A stretch of 64,000 nt of DNA, from contig NZ_LMXN01000016.1 of NCBI RefSeq assembly GCF_001442615.1, positions 62,001 to 126,000 of the forward strand, read 5' to 3'. The notes beneath the pieces are model-generated. The model was not told the origin of the DNA. It saw only the letters and a list, made by a program, of their open reading frames with translations, and made no database searches. The stretch's first letter is position 1, and each line of letters begins with the position of its first letter. A program made the position numbers and the translations under genes. Source of the DNA: Algoriphagus resistens (GTDB lineage Bacteria; Bacteroidota; Bacteroidia; Cytophagales; Cyclobacteriaceae). Below, in pieces: positions 1 to 9,423 of the stretch.

Positions 1-188
1 TGCACAGAGATTACCTCCCTTCTTCTTGGGCGATGTTCTATCCTACTTGGGCGGATGTAGGGGTTTACCTGTTTACCTTTGGTTTGTTCTTCACGCTATT
101 CTTTTTGTTTGCCAAATTCTTCCCGGTAATCAACATGGCTGAAGTGAAATCTGTATTGAAGTCTTCATCTGATAAAGTGAATAAATAA
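1..188 (+). CDS. actC: Alternative complex III subunit ActC, C-terminal end only
   Basis: Only the last 61 residues lie in the window; the reading frame is open from base 3 and ends with TAA at 186-188. The visible part holds one hydrophobic span (about VGVYLFTFGLFFTLFFLFAK) and a polar tail, as at the end of NrfD/PsrC-like quinone-binding membrane subunits. The assignment rests mainly on position: the next genes are actD, actE and actF in the order usual for Bacteroidota alternative complex III, a quinol:cytochrome c oxidoreductase in the inner membrane. The gap to actD is 2 bases, so they share one transcript. The rest of the protein is outside the window. Confidence 0.72.
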   Translation, partial: HRDYLPSSWAMFYPTWADVGVYLFTFGLFFTLFFLFAKFFPVINMAEVKSVLKSSSDKVNK

Positions 189-190
189 TC

Positions 191-721
191 ATGGAAAGAG
201 ATACACATTTTGTTACTGGAGTTTATGAAGACGAGGATGTATTGCTTAAAGCGATCACCCAGGTAAGGTCTTCAGGTATTAAAATTCATGAGGTTTATTC
301 ACCCTATCCTGTTCACGGGATAGATGATTACCTTGGCTATAAAAGGAGCAGGTTGCCAATAGCTGCTTTCTTATTCGGATTGCTGGGAACTACTTTGGCT
401 TTGACCATGCAGTTTTACATGATGAAGTTTGATTGGCCAATGATCATTGGAGGTAAGGATTATGGCGCTTTCCCTGATTTCATTCCCGTAACTTTTGAAT
501 TGACTGTCTTATTGGCATCGTTCGGTATGGTAGGGGTATTTATGGTGAGCACAAATCTGAAACCCTGGGCACAGCCTAGGATCTTCGACCTGAGAATCAC
601 TGATGATAAACACGTCCTGGCAATTGATATAGCAAATAATTCGTCGATGGAGTTGGCTAAGATTGAAGAGATATTGAAATCTTCTGGAGCCTCAGAGGTT
701 AATAAAAAAAGTTTTGAATAG
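191..721 (+). CDS. actD: Alternative complex III membrane subunit ActD (DUF3341)
   Basis: The 176-residue protein starts with a soluble segment (residues 1-50, containing YEDEDVLLKAI and the DUF3341-like HEVYSPYPVHGIDD), then two membrane helices (about 56-78 and 103-122) and a soluble tail. This architecture and size fit DUF3341 proteins, which are ActD of alternative complex III, a small subunit anchoring the iron-sulfur/quinone module. It sits 2 bases after actC and directly before the cytochrome subunit actE. Recognition is by the motif and by operon order. Confidence 0.85.
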   Translation: MERDTHFVTGVYEDEDVLLKAITQVRSSGIKIHEVYSPYPVHGIDDYLGYKRSRLPIAAFLFGLLGTTLALTMQFYMMKFDWPMIIGGKDYGAFPDFIPVTFELTVLLASFGMVGVFMVSTNLKPWAQPRIFDLRITDDKHVLAIDIANNSSMELAKIEEILKSSGASEVNKKSFE

Positions 722-734
722 TAAATCTGGAAAA

Positions 735-1439
735 ATGAAGATTGCTAAAACACTAAGTATTTTAGGGATTGCGGTAGCTGGGATTGCCCTGGCTGGCTGT
801 AGAGCCGGAGGAGAAAATCAAGGCTTGGAATATGCCCCTCAGATGTATCACTCAGTAGCATATGAGCCTTTGACTCAGATCGTAGATTCAGAGACAAAAG
901 GTAACCTTATTTCCACTCGAGAAGATGGGAAAGGAGAATATTTCAACAGTAACATCAATAATCCTCATCACATGAATATGAGAGAGCCTGTTGCCAATAC
1001 TGTTCCAAGAAATAAGCAAGGCTATTTGCCATACAGATATAAAGCTTTTGAAGTAGAAGAAGCTGGTGCTGCAATGAAAAACCCAATTAAGTTGAATGAT
1101 GAGGTTTTGGCTGAAGGTAAAAGACTTTTCGGGCTTTATTGTACACCATGCCATGGAACAAGTGGTGAAGGCGACGGTAAAGTAGGTGAAATCATCGGTG
1201 GTGTTGCCAACCTCAAAGGGGGAGCATATGTTGGTCTTTCTGAAGGGCATATATACCATGTGATCACTAAAGGTAAAGGACGAATGGGAGCGCACGGTTC
1301 TCAGATCACACCGGAGAACAGATGGAAAATTGTTCACTATGTGAAGCAAGAACTCCAAGGCGGTCAGAATGCCGATAATGCAGTAGCAGTGGCAGACGCT
1401 GACCAAGATGTTACACAAGTAGAAACTCCAGCTAATTAA
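735..1439 (+). CDS. actE: Alternative complex III monoheme cytochrome c lipoprotein ActE
   Basis: The protein is a lipoprotein: MKIAKTL is followed by a hydrophobic stretch and the lipobox LAGC, with the lipidated cysteine at residue 22. One heme c site, CTPCH, is at residues 136-140, and Met184 in GKGRMGAHG is a likely sixth ligand. This matches ActE, which passes electrons from the quinol oxidising core of alternative complex III to the oxidase. The frame can be read from a TTG at 714 overlapping actD, but the ATG at 735 puts the signal peptide right at the N terminus, so it was chosen. It ends 2 bases before actF. Confidence 0.86.
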   Translation: MKIAKTLSILGIAVAGIALAGCRAGGENQGLEYAPQMYHSVAYEPLTQIVDSETKGNLISTREDGKGEYFNSNINNPHHMNMREPVANTVPRNKQGYLPYRYKAFEVEEAGAAMKNPIKLNDEVLAEGKRLFGLYCTPCHGTSGEGDGKVGEIIGGVANLKGGAYVGLSEGHIYHVITKGKGRMGAHGSQITPENRWKIVHYVKQELQGGQNADNAVAVADADQDVTQVETPAN

Positions 1440-1441
1440 TT

Positions 1442-2734
1442 ATGGCTCACGACGTACAACACTATAATCTGGATCAAAAATTTGATTTCTCGGCAGCGAC
1501 CAAAAAGCTCGTATTTACGGTTTTGGGGATTGGTGCAGCATTATTGGTATTAGGTATTATAATGGCAATGTTTGGCGGAGGTCATCACCAGGCAGCTGAA
1601 GCTGAAGGGCACGCTTTTCATTGGTATGAGCGTCTTTATGCTAACCTTTGGATCAATAACGTCTATTTTACAGGTATTGCAATCATCGGAGTATTCTTCT
1701 TTGCTATACAGTATGCAGCTCAGGCAGGATGGTCCACAGCGATCATTCGTGTGATGCTTTCCCTTGGAAACTGGCTTCCAATCGCTGGCGTATTAATGAT
1801 TGTTACGTTTTTTGTAGCAAATCATGATTTATTCCACTGGACACATGCTTATTTGTTTGATAAGAATGCTCCTGAATACGATAAGATCATTGATGGAAAA
1901 GGAGCTTTCTTTTACTGGCCTATGGCAAAAGGGACATTCCCGGTGTTCTATATTCTTAGAATGGTTTTATTCTTTGGATTCTGGGTGTTCTTTTTCAAGA
2001 AATTCCAACAATTTACCTATAATGAAGATGTAATCGGGGGTACAGCCACTTGGTACAAAATCAGAAGCTGGTCAGCATTTTTCTTGATTTTCTTTGCAGT
2101 GTCTTCATCCATCTCTGCATGGGACTGGGTAATGTCTATTGATACACACTGGTTCTCTACGTTGTTTGGCTGGTATGTATTTGCATCTTGGTTTGTCGCT
2201 GGTCTTTCAACCATTACCTTGATCACTATCTTCCTAAAGAGCCAAGGTCTTCTTGAGATGGTGAATGAAAATCATGTCCATGACTTGGGTAAATTCATCT
2301 TTGGTTTTACCATCTTCTGGACTTACCTATGGTTCTCCCAGTTCTTGTTGATTTATTATGCCAACATTCCTGAGGAGACAGTATACTTTATTGAAAGATT
2401 GTCAAGCGATATTTATGGTCCGTTCATTTTTGTGAATCTAGCCATGAACTTTGTCCTTCCTTTTCTATTACTGATGACCAGAGATTCAAAAAGACACGGA
2501 GTTTTCTTGAAGCTAGTTTGTGCTTTGATCATTGCAGGTCATTGGGTTGATTTCTTCTTAATGGTACAGCCTGGTACATTGGGACATAACGGTGGCGTTG
2601 GATTTATGGAGGTAGGAATGTTCCTGGTATATGGAGCTGCATTCACATTCGTAGTTCTTTCAGGACTGGCAAAAGGGAATTTGGTTCCTAAAAACCATCC
2701 AATGCTTGAAGAAAGCTATCATCATCACATTTAA
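1442..2734 (+). CDS. actF: Alternative complex III quinone-binding subunit ActF
   Basis: This is a 430-residue polytopic membrane protein with about ten hydrophobic helices. It has the histidine/tryptophan-rich stretches of ActF (for example WYERLYANLWINN near residue 60 and SAWDWVMSIDTHWFS near 220). ActF is one of the two large quinone-interacting membrane subunits of the complex, distantly related to NrfD. It lies between actE (2-base gap) and coxB (22-base gap), so alternative complex III and cytochrome oxidase appear to be co-transcribed, consistent with the supercomplex they form in related bacteria. The C terminus carries a short histidine run (YHHHI). Confidence 0.86.
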   Translation: MAHDVQHYNLDQKFDFSAATKKLVFTVLGIGAALLVLGIIMAMFGGGHHQAAEAEGHAFHWYERLYANLWINNVYFTGIAIIGVFFFAIQYAAQAGWSTAIIRVMLSLGNWLPIAGVLMIVTFFVANHDLFHWTHAYLFDKNAPEYDKIIDGKGAFFYWPMAKGTFPVFYILRMVLFFGFWVFFFKKFQQFTYNEDVIGGTATWYKIRSWSAFFLIFFAVSSSISAWDWVMSIDTHWFSTLFGWYVFASWFVAGLSTITLITIFLKSQGLLEMVNENHVHDLGKFIFGFTIFWTYLWFSQFLLIYYANIPEETVYFIERLSSDIYGPFIFVNLAMNFVLPFLLLMTRDSKRHGVFLKLVCALIIAGHWVDFFLMVQPGTLGHNGGVGFMEVGMFLVYGAAFTFVVLSGLAKGNLVPKNHPMLEESYHHHI

Positions 2735-2756
2735 TAACAGCCGAAATAATTAAGGT

Positions 2757-3788
2757 ATGTACGGATTTCTGATTGGAGTAGGGGTTCTTTTGATATTTTC
2801 CATAGTATGGATGGTATATAGAATCCAAACATTGGTCTCTGTGGTAAAAGGATCTGATAAGAAGATCGCTTCAGGGAGTAATAAGGTTAACGCAATTTTA
2901 TTCATAGTTTTTTTGGTAGGCACAGGCATTTTGATGTTCTGGTACTCTATCAAAGAATTTGATAATTATCAATTACCGGTTGCATCTGAGCACGGCGTGG
3001 TGACAGATTCGCTGTTCTGGTGGACAATGGCTATCACAGGAATCGTATTTTTGATTACCCATGTGTTGCTTTTTATCTTCCCTTATAAGTATCGGTACAG
3101 TGAGAAACGAAAGGCTTCCTTCTATCCTGACAATAATAAACTTGAGATTATCTGGACTATTGTTCCAGCTTTTGTACTTGCAGGTTTGGTTATTTCAGGA
3201 TGGGTAGCATGGTCAGATATTACAGCTCCTGCTCCTGAGAATGCCCACACGGTGGAAATCATGGGGTATCAGTTTGCATGGGAAGTGAGGTATCCAGGCA
3301 AAGACAATGTGCTAGGGGATTATGATTATCGTCTGATTACAGCGACTAATTCGCACGGCATTGATTTCAATGACAAGAATGCCATTGATGATTTTTCCTC
3401 TCCTGTAGTAGTAATACCAAAAGGTGAACCTGTTCTATTTAAAATCAGGGCCAGAGATGTACTTCATTCCGTTTTCGCTCCTCATATGAGATTGAAAATG
3501 GATGCAGTTCCGGGAATGCCGACTCGTTTTTGGTTTGTCCCTACCAAGACTACTGCTGAGATGAGAGAAGAAACAGGAAATCCTGAATTTAACTACGAGA
3601 TTGCCTGTACAGAAATCTGTGGAAATGGACATTTTTCCATGCGGAAAGTTATTGAGGTAGTAGAGCCTGAGGAATACCAGAAATGGTATGCTGAGCAAAA
3701 GTCTTTCATCCAGCTGAACCCAGCTCTGGCAGATGGGCTTTCTGCGGAGACGAAAGAGCTTGCAGAAATACAATTAAGCGAAAAGTAA
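2757..3788 (+). CDS. coxB: Cytochrome c oxidase subunit II
   Basis: 343 residues: hydrophobic helices near the N terminus and around residues 77-105 and 130-150, then a periplasmic cupredoxin domain. The CuA ligands are all present: His237 in DVLHSVFAPH, Cys284, Glu286, Cys288, His292 and Met295 in CTEICGNGHFSM. There is no CxxCH, so this is not a cytochrome c-fused subunit II. The N terminus is longer than in most subunit II proteins, with an extra helix, as is common in Bacteroidota. It receives electrons from the soluble or ActE cytochrome and passes them to subunit I, encoded 18 bases downstream. Confidence 0.93.
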   Translation: MYGFLIGVGVLLIFSIVWMVYRIQTLVSVVKGSDKKIASGSNKVNAILFIVFLVGTGILMFWYSIKEFDNYQLPVASEHGVVTDSLFWWTMAITGIVFLITHVLLFIFPYKYRYSEKRKASFYPDNNKLEIIWTIVPAFVLAGLVISGWVAWSDITAPAPENAHTVEIMGYQFAWEVRYPGKDNVLGDYDYRLITATNSHGIDFNDKNAIDDFSSPVVVIPKGEPVLFKIRARDVLHSVFAPHMRLKMDAVPGMPTRFWFVPTKTTAEMREETGNPEFNYEIACTEICGNGHFSMRKVIEVVEPEEYQKWYAEQKSFIQLNPALADGLSAETKELAEIQLSEK

Positions 3789-3806
3789 TAAACAAAATTA
3801 TAGATT

Positions 3807-5690
3807 ATGTCTACAGCATCTGTCGCAAATCATGACGCAGCACACGATCATCACGAGCATGAGCACCATGATAATTTTGTAACGAAATATATTTTCTCCC
3901 AAGATCATAAAATGATCGCAAAGCAATACCTGGTTACAGGTATGTTTTGGGCCCTTCTTGGGGGCTTCCTTTCTATCCTATTTAGATTGCAACTAGGGTT
4001 TCCGGAAATGAACATGTCTTTCCTTCGCCCGATTCTTGGTGGATGGATAGATGAGACTGGACATTTGGATCCTACCTTCTACCTTGCTTTGGTAACGATG
4101 CATGGTACCATCATGGTGTTCTTTGTATTGACAGCAGGTTTGAGCGGTACATTCTCCAACTTCCTTATTCCTTTGCAGATCGGGGCGAGAGATATGGCTT
4201 CGGGCTTTATGAACATGGTTTCTTACTGGTTGTTTTTCCTTTCCGGTGTGATCATGTTTATCTCATTGTTTCTAAAAACAGGACCTGCTTCAGGTGGTTG
4301 GGTGGTTTATCCCCCTCTTTCAGCCTTAGAACAAGCTATTCCAGGATCTGGGCTGGGTATGACTTTATGGTTGGTTGCGATGACTTTCTTTATCGCATCC
4401 TCTCTAATGGGTGGTATCAACTACATTACCACAGTAATTAACCTGAGAACTAAAGGGATGTCTTTCTCAAAGCTTCCTTTGACTATCTGGGCTTTCTTCC
4501 TGACTGCAGTGATTGGTCTATTGTCATTTCCGGTATTGTTTGCTGCGGCATTGCTACTTGTATTCGATAGAAGTTTTGGTACTTCATTCTATCTTTCTGA
4601 TATCTATATTGGTGGGGAAGCTCTTCCTAACACGGGTGGTAGCCCTGTACTATACCAGCATTTATTCTGGTTCCTGGGCCACCCGGAAGTCTACATTGTA
4701 CTGCTTCCTGCTTTGGGTATCACTTCTGAAGTAATCGCCACTAACTCGAGAAAGCCGATCTTCGGGTACAAAGCGATGATTATTTCCCTATTGGGAATTA
4801 CCGTTCTTTCTTTTGTGGTTTGGGCCCACCATATGTTCGTATCAGGTATGAACCCATTCCTTGGTTCTATCTTTATGTTCCTGACGTTGATCATCGCTGT
4901 ACCATCTGCAGTAAAAGTATTTAATTACCTGACTACGCTTTGGAGAGGAAACTTGATTTTCACACCGGCGATGTTGTTCTCGATTGGTCTGGTTTCCTTC
5001 TTTATCTCAGGTGGGTTGACAGGTATTTTCCTGGGCAACTCTGCCATTGATATCCAACTTCACGATACCTATTTTGTAGTAGCACACTTCCATCTGGTGA
5101 TGGGATCTGCTTCTTTCTTCGGAATGATTGCAGGGGTTTACCATTGGTTCCCTAAGATGTTTGGAAGAATGATGGATGCTAAATTGGGCTACATTCACTT
5201 CTGGATTACATTCGTTGGTGTCTATATGGTGTTCTTCCCTATGCACTACATCGGTATTGCAGGTTTCCCTAGAAGATATTATAGCTGGACAAACTTTGAG
5301 TTTGCCAATATGTATACTGATTTGAACATGTTTGTCTCTGCAGCTGCAATAGTCACTTTTGCGGCACAATTCATCTTCTTGTTCAATTTCTTCTATTCTA
5401 TGTATAAAGGCAGAAAGGCCACTCTGAACCCATGGAGATCTAATACATTGGAATGGACTACTCCAATCGAACCAGGTCATGGAAACTGGCCAGGCGAAAT
5501 TCCTTCTGTGTACAGATGGCCATATGATTACTCTAAGCCTGGTGCTGAAGAGGATTTCATTCCACAAACAGTCCCTCTCTCTGCTACGCCAGAATCCAAT
5601 CTTCCTCATGAACAGGAGTTGGTGAAAGTAGAGCTGGAGATCATGAAGGAAGAGGAGGATGTTTTGGTTTCAAATGAAACAGGCCACTAA
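3807..5690 (+). CDS. coxA: Cytochrome c oxidase subunit I
   Basis: 627 residues with the twelve-helix heme-copper oxidase core. Visible ligands: the CuB set His292 (in HPEVY, with Tyr296 for the His-Tyr crosslink), His341 and His342 (WAHHMFV), and heme ligands His427 and His429 (VAHFHLV). The Tyr of HPEVY marks an A-type oxidase. The N-terminal 20 residues are rich in histidine and acidic residues (HDAAHDHHEHEHHD), an unusual extension that could bind metal; this is inference. It reduces O2 and pumps protons. Its 3' end overlaps ctaA by 17 bases. Confidence 0.96.
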   Translation: MSTASVANHDAAHDHHEHEHHDNFVTKYIFSQDHKMIAKQYLVTGMFWALLGGFLSILFRLQLGFPEMNMSFLRPILGGWIDETGHLDPTFYLALVTMHGTIMVFFVLTAGLSGTFSNFLIPLQIGARDMASGFMNMVSYWLFFLSGVIMFISLFLKTGPASGGWVVYPPLSALEQAIPGSGLGMTLWLVAMTFFIASSLMGGINYITTVINLRTKGMSFSKLPLTIWAFFLTAVIGLLSFPVLFAAALLLVFDRSFGTSFYLSDIYIGGEALPNTGGSPVLYQHLFWFLGHPEVYIVLLPALGITSEVIATNSRKPIFGYKAMIISLLGITVLSFVVWAHHMFVSGMNPFLGSIFMFLTLIIAVPSAVKVFNYLTTLWRGNLIFTPAMLFSIGLVSFFISGGLTGIFLGNSAIDIQLHDTYFVVAHFHLVMGSASFFGMIAGVYHWFPKMFGRMMDAKLGYIHFWITFVGVYMVFFPMHYIGIAGFPRRYYSWTNFEFANMYTDLNMFVSAAAIVTFAAQFIFLFNFFYSMYKGRKATLNPWRSNTLEWTTPIEPGHGNWPGEIPSVYRWPYDYSKPGAEEDFIPQTVPLSATPESNLPHEQELVKVELEIMKEEEDVLVSNETGH

Positions 5691-6750
5691 TAAATCAATA
5701 AATAGCTTTCGCCGTGTGAGTGTAATCACGGTGATGGCTGTTTACTTACTGATATTAATCGGTGGGATAGTCAGAAGTTCCGGTTCTGGAATGGGATGTC
5801 CTGATTGGCCGAAGTGTTTTGGCAATGTGATTCCACCTACATCTGTGGAACAATTGCCGGCAAACTATCAGGAGATTTATCTCAATAAAAGATTAGCCAA
5901 GAATGAACGGTTCGTGGCAACACTTGAAAAGTTTGGATTCCCTGAAAAGGCCAAGGAAATTGCTAACGACAAGTCCATATTGATTGAAGAGGAATTCAAT
6001 GCTGTAAAAACATGGATTGAATATCTTAATCGGTTGGCGGGCGTAGTGATTGGTCTATTAATCATTCTTACCGTTTGGAAGTCTTTTCCTCTTGGTAAGA
6101 ACGATCGATGGATCCCAGTCTTATCTGTATTCAATCTGCTTTTGGTAATCTTCATTGGTTGGATAGGCTCTATTGTAGTATCCACAAATCTGCTACACTG
6201 GATGATCACCTTCCACATGTTGCTGGCTTTGCTGTTGGTCTCTTTGCTGATCTACGTATATCATAGATCGGGTAAGTTAGTTCAAGGCAAGGGAGTGAAA
6301 ATTGAATTGCCGAAAAGAATAGTATGGGTTTTATTGATCGGGACTATCCTGATGTTAGTTCAAATTGTATTAGGTACGCAAGTTCGTGAGCAAATTGACA
6401 TCATCTCTTCCTCTTTGGGAGGTATGTTAAGGGACGAGTGGGTAGGCCGGATAGGATTTGATTTCTTGATTCACCGTTCTTTTTCCTTAATTCTGTTGGG
6501 AATCCACATACTCTACTTCTTTTGGGCATTTAAATATACCCTTAGAAGATCTCAAGTAAATCTTTGGTCTCAGGTCTTGATGGTTCTGATTATACTGGAA
6601 ATAGCTACAGGAATGGGAATGGCATACTTTGGTATTCCTGCATTTCTTCAGCCTATCCATCTCTTATTAGGTTCTTTGATAATCGGTGTGCAAGTTATTT
6701 TGCTGCTGGAAATCAGAGAAAACATTCAGTTTCGATTAAATACAAATTGA
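5674..6750 (+). CDS. ctaA: Heme A synthase
   Basis: CtaA oxidises the C8 methyl of heme O to a formyl group, giving heme A for CoxA. The protein of about 358 residues has the family signature IVRSSGSGMGCPDWPKC in the first loop, with its cysteine pair, and eight hydrophobic helices; histidines in helices (for example LLHWMITFHML and LIHRSFSLIL) are the likely heme ligands. Two starts are possible: ATG 5659, immediately after AGGAGG, or ATG 5674. The latter gives the N terminus usual in the family, so it was used; the choice is uncertain. It overlaps the end of coxA and stops 2 bases before ctaB. Confidence 0.9.
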   Translation: MKQATNKSINSFRRVSVITVMAVYLLILIGGIVRSSGSGMGCPDWPKCFGNVIPPTSVEQLPANYQEIYLNKRLAKNERFVATLEKFGFPEKAKEIANDKSILIEEEFNAVKTWIEYLNRLAGVVIGLLIILTVWKSFPLGKNDRWIPVLSVFNLLLVIFIGWIGSIVVSTNLLHWMITFHMLLALLLVSLLIYVYHRSGKLVQGKGVKIELPKRIVWVLLIGTILMLVQIVLGTQVREQIDIISSSLGGMLRDEWVGRIGFDFLIHRSFSLILLGIHILYFFWAFKYTLRRSQVNLWSQVLMVLIILEIATGMGMAYFGIPAFLQPIHLLLGSLIIGVQVILLLEIRENIQFRLNTN

Positions 6751-6752
6751 TC

Positions 6753-7655
6753 ATGAGGACAGTTGAAGTAACTGACCATAGTAGTAGTTTAGCAGCAAGT
6801 AAGATCAAAGCTTACGCTGAGTTGATAAAATTGAGGCTTTCTGCTTTAGTTACCTTCTCTGCAGTATTTGGCTACATACTTGGTGACCGGGGAGTGAGCT
6901 TTGGTTGGTCTGGTTTTATAGGACTTGCACTTGGAGGCTTCTTGATCAGTGGTGCCTCATGCGCTGCAAACGAAATTTTGGAGCGTGATTTGGATAAGCT
7001 GATGAAGCGTACCCAAAATCGACCGCTTCCACAAAAACTTATTTCTCTTCAAGAAGCCCTTTGGGTTACTTCTATTGTAGCTATTCTTGGGGTTATCTTA
7101 CTCTGGTACTTTACTAATCCTTTGACCACTTGGCTTGGGATTTTGAGTATGGTGTTGTACGTATTTGTGTATACTCCATTGAAGAGAGTAGGGCCAATCG
7201 CCGTATTTGTAGGGGCTATTCCTGGTGCACTTCCTCCGCTTCTTGGCTGGACGGCAGCGACGGGTTCCATCACCCACGAGGCTTTGATTATTTTCGGTAT
7301 TCAGTTCATTTGGCAATTTCCTCACTTTTGGGCTATTGCTTGGGTGGGCGATGAAGATTACAAAGCAGCAGGTTTCAAATTACTACCAAGCGGTGGGGGT
7401 AAAGACCTGAACACCGCTATTCAGATTATGATCTATACGTTGTTTCTGTTACCACTTGGATTATTGCCAAGCTATTTTGGACTTACAGGAATGACATCAG
7501 GGATTGTAGCGACAGTGTGTGGCGTGCTTTTTTTGGCCCAGACCTTCTCTCTGATGAAGGATTGCTCCAGAAAATCAGCCCTTCGGATTATGTTTGGATC
7601 CTTTTTATACTTGCCGATTGTACAGATTGCTTACTTATTGGATAAACTGCCATAA
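6753..7655 (+). CDS. ctaB: Protoheme IX farnesyltransferase (heme O synthase)
   Basis: CtaB adds a farnesyl group to protoheme IX, the step before CtaA. The 300-residue UbiA-family membrane protein carries the prenyl-diphosphate motif NEILERDLDKLMKRTQNRP around residue 75 and a second polar loop WVGDEDYKAAGFKLLP. The frame is open further upstream inside ctaA, but the ATG at 6753, two bases after the ctaA stop, gives the normal family length and was chosen. It is followed 2 bases later by a subunit III gene. Confidence 0.93.
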   Translation: MRTVEVTDHSSSLAASKIKAYAELIKLRLSALVTFSAVFGYILGDRGVSFGWSGFIGLALGGFLISGASCAANEILERDLDKLMKRTQNRPLPQKLISLQEALWVTSIVAILGVILLWYFTNPLTTWLGILSMVLYVFVYTPLKRVGPIAVFVGAIPGALPPLLGWTAATGSITHEALIIFGIQFIWQFPHFWAIAWVGDEDYKAAGFKLLPSGGGKDLNTAIQIMIYTLFLLPLGLLPSYFGLTGMTSGIVATVCGVLFLAQTFSLMKDCSRKSALRIMFGSFLYLPIVQIAYLLDKLP

Positions 7656-7657
7656 GA

Positions 7658-8239
7658 ATGGAAAAGGAACTTAAATATGTCGATATAGTAGATCAGCCGA
7701 TCTCAATGCATCCTAAGAAGTTTGCCTTGTGGCTTTTCTTAGTGACAATTGTGATGATTTTCGCTGCACTTACCAGTGCTTATATTGTGAGACAATCAGA
7801 AGGTAACTGGCTGGAATATGAGTTGCCAACTATTTTCTGGTACACTTCTGGAATTGTGGTCCTCAGCAGCGTTTGCCTGCAATATGCTTATTCGTCTGCC
7901 AAAAAGGACAATTTGATAGGTGTCAGAACCGGTCTTAGTTTAGCCGTCTTGTTTGGTATTGCTTTTCTAGTGGGGCAATGGTACAGCTGGGTTGCCTTAG
8001 TTGATGAAAATGTGTTTTTCGTAGGTAATCCTTCCGGTTCATTTCTCTATGTCTTCACGGGATTACATGCCGTTCACTTAATCAGCGGTGTGATATTTCT
8101 GATTATTGTATTAATTTCGACCTATAGATATAAAGTACATTCCAAGTCTTTGGATACACTTGAAATGGCTACTACATTCTGGCATTTTCTGGCCGCTTTG
8201 TGGTTATATCTATTTATGTTTTTGCTTTTGAATCATTAA
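7658..8239 (+). CDS. Cytochrome c oxidase subunit III-like protein (short, first copy)
   Basis: 193 residues, five hydrophobic helices, with subunit III features such as GLHAVHLISGVIFL and the C-terminal TTFWHFLAALWLYLFM. It belongs to the heme-copper oxidase subunit III family but lacks the two N-terminal helices of longer members. It is immediately followed by a second, longer subunit III gene. Paired subunit III genes occur in Bacteroidota oxidase operons; whether both enter the same enzyme cannot be told from sequence. Confidence 0.88.
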   Translation: MEKELKYVDIVDQPISMHPKKFALWLFLVTIVMIFAALTSAYIVRQSEGNWLEYELPTIFWYTSGIVVLSSVCLQYAYSSAKKDNLIGVRTGLSLAVLFGIAFLVGQWYSWVALVDENVFFVGNPSGSFLYVFTGLHAVHLISGVIFLIIVLISTYRYKVHSKSLDTLEMATTFWHFLAALWLYLFMFLLLNH

Positions 8240-8266
8240 AATAAACCAAGTACAAATCAATATCTT

Positions 8267-9043
8267 ATGTCTGCGCATTCTACTGCTATAGGAGTAAGCT
8301 CGAAAAGAGGCGTCTGGGGAGGTGGTAACGAACCTCTCAAAGCCAGCTACGGAAAACTCATGATGTGGTTCTTCCTTCTTTCGGATATCTTTACTTTTGC
8401 TGCTTTTTTGATCACTTACCTTTCGATTCGTGTCAGCTATCCTGCGTATGCCGGTCCTGCTACTGAGTTTGTAGGTTCCAATGAATACTGGCCAATTCCT
8501 GAATTGGTTTTTGATGCCATTCCATTTGTGCATGGAGTTCATGCACCGCTTGTATTTGTAGGTCTGATGACCTTTATTTTGATCGCAAGTTCTGTAACTA
8601 TGGTACTGGCTGTTGAAGCCGGTCATAGAAATGATCGAGATGATGTGGTGAAATGGATGCTTTGGACTCTACTTGGAGGTATTACTTTCTTGAGTTGTCA
8701 GGCTTGGGAATGGAATCACTTTATTCATGGATCTGAAGGTGGTGCAGTGCTGACCTATATCAATGAACTTAGTCAAAATGTAACAGAGACCGTTTTTGGA
8801 GCCAATCTTCTGGTAAATGAATACGGTCCAGCCTCATTTGCAAACCTTTTCTTCTTTATCACCGGATTCCACGGATTTCACGTTACCATAGGTGTGATAC
8901 TTCTATTTATGGTATTTTACCAAGCTGCAGTAGGAGTCTACGACAGAAGAGGTCATTACGAGATGGTTGAAAAAATCGGCTTGTACTGGCACTTTGTTGA
9001 CCTGGTTTGGGTCTTTGTGTTTACTTTGTTCTACCTGATCTAA
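8267..9043 (+). CDS. coxC: Cytochrome c oxidase subunit III (second copy)
   Basis: 258 residues with the subunit III pattern: KLMMWFFLLSDIFTFAAFL near the N terminus, an acidic helix residue (Glu in SCQAWEWNHF), FFFITGFHGFHVTIGVILL and the terminal YWHFVDLVWVFVFTLFY. An insertion of soluble residues between helices (about 65-90 and 150-190) makes it longer than its neighbour. Subunit III stabilises subunit I during proton pumping. It starts 27 bases after the first copy and is followed 18 bases later by coxD. Confidence 0.93.
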   Translation: MSAHSTAIGVSSKRGVWGGGNEPLKASYGKLMMWFFLLSDIFTFAAFLITYLSIRVSYPAYAGPATEFVGSNEYWPIPELVFDAIPFVHGVHAPLVFVGLMTFILIASSVTMVLAVEAGHRNDRDDVVKWMLWTLLGGITFLSCQAWEWNHFIHGSEGGAVLTYINELSQNVTETVFGANLLVNEYGPASFANLFFFITGFHGFHVTIGVILLFMVFYQAAVGVYDRRGHYEMVEKIGLYWHFVDLVWVFVFTLFYLI

Positions 9044-9061
9044 GCTATAACTATTAGAATT

Positions 9062-9394
9062 ATGGATATTCAAGAAAATAAATCAACTCTTAATGTTGTT
9101 CCTAGGAACAATGACAAGATCAAGAAAATCTGGAAGACAGCTCTGATCTTGCTTGCAATCACAGCTGCTGAATTTGTAATGGCTTTCACAATGCCCAGAG
9201 GAATAATTCTTTATGTTTTGTTCATGGCATTGACTATATGGAAAGCTAAATATATCATGATGGAATTCATGCACCTGGGGGATGAGGTTAAGCCGTTGAT
9301 CTATTCCATCCTGGTACCTATAGCTTTCTTGTTCTGGCTGATAATCGTCCTTATTAAAGAAGGATCCGATATATTTTCGCTTCGTTGGTTTTGA
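9062..9394 (+). CDS. coxD: Cytochrome c oxidase subunit IV (prokaryotic type)
   Basis: A 110-residue protein with three membrane helices (about 24-42, 45-60 and 78-98) and the sequence KYIMMEFMHLGDE between helices two and three, as in bacterial COX4 proteins. It is a small stabilising subunit of the oxidase. It is the last gene before a strong terminator at 9424-9457, so it closes the act-cox operon. Confidence 0.88.
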   Translation: MDIQENKSTLNVVPRNNDKIKKIWKTALILLAITAAEFVMAFTMPRGIILYVLFMALTIWKAKYIMMEFMHLGDEVKPLIYSILVPIAFLFWLIIVLIKEGSDIFSLRWF

Positions 9395-9423
9395 TCAAAA
9401 TGCCTAAATATTTAAATTAAGGA

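Noticed and set aside
888..1418. 176-codon minus-strand frame opposite actE
   Set aside because: It is antisense to a complete cytochrome gene with heme motif and lipobox.
5007..5609. 200-codon minus-strand frame inside coxA
   Set aside because: It is the shadow of the coxA coding sequence; it has no plausible fold and coxA is certain.
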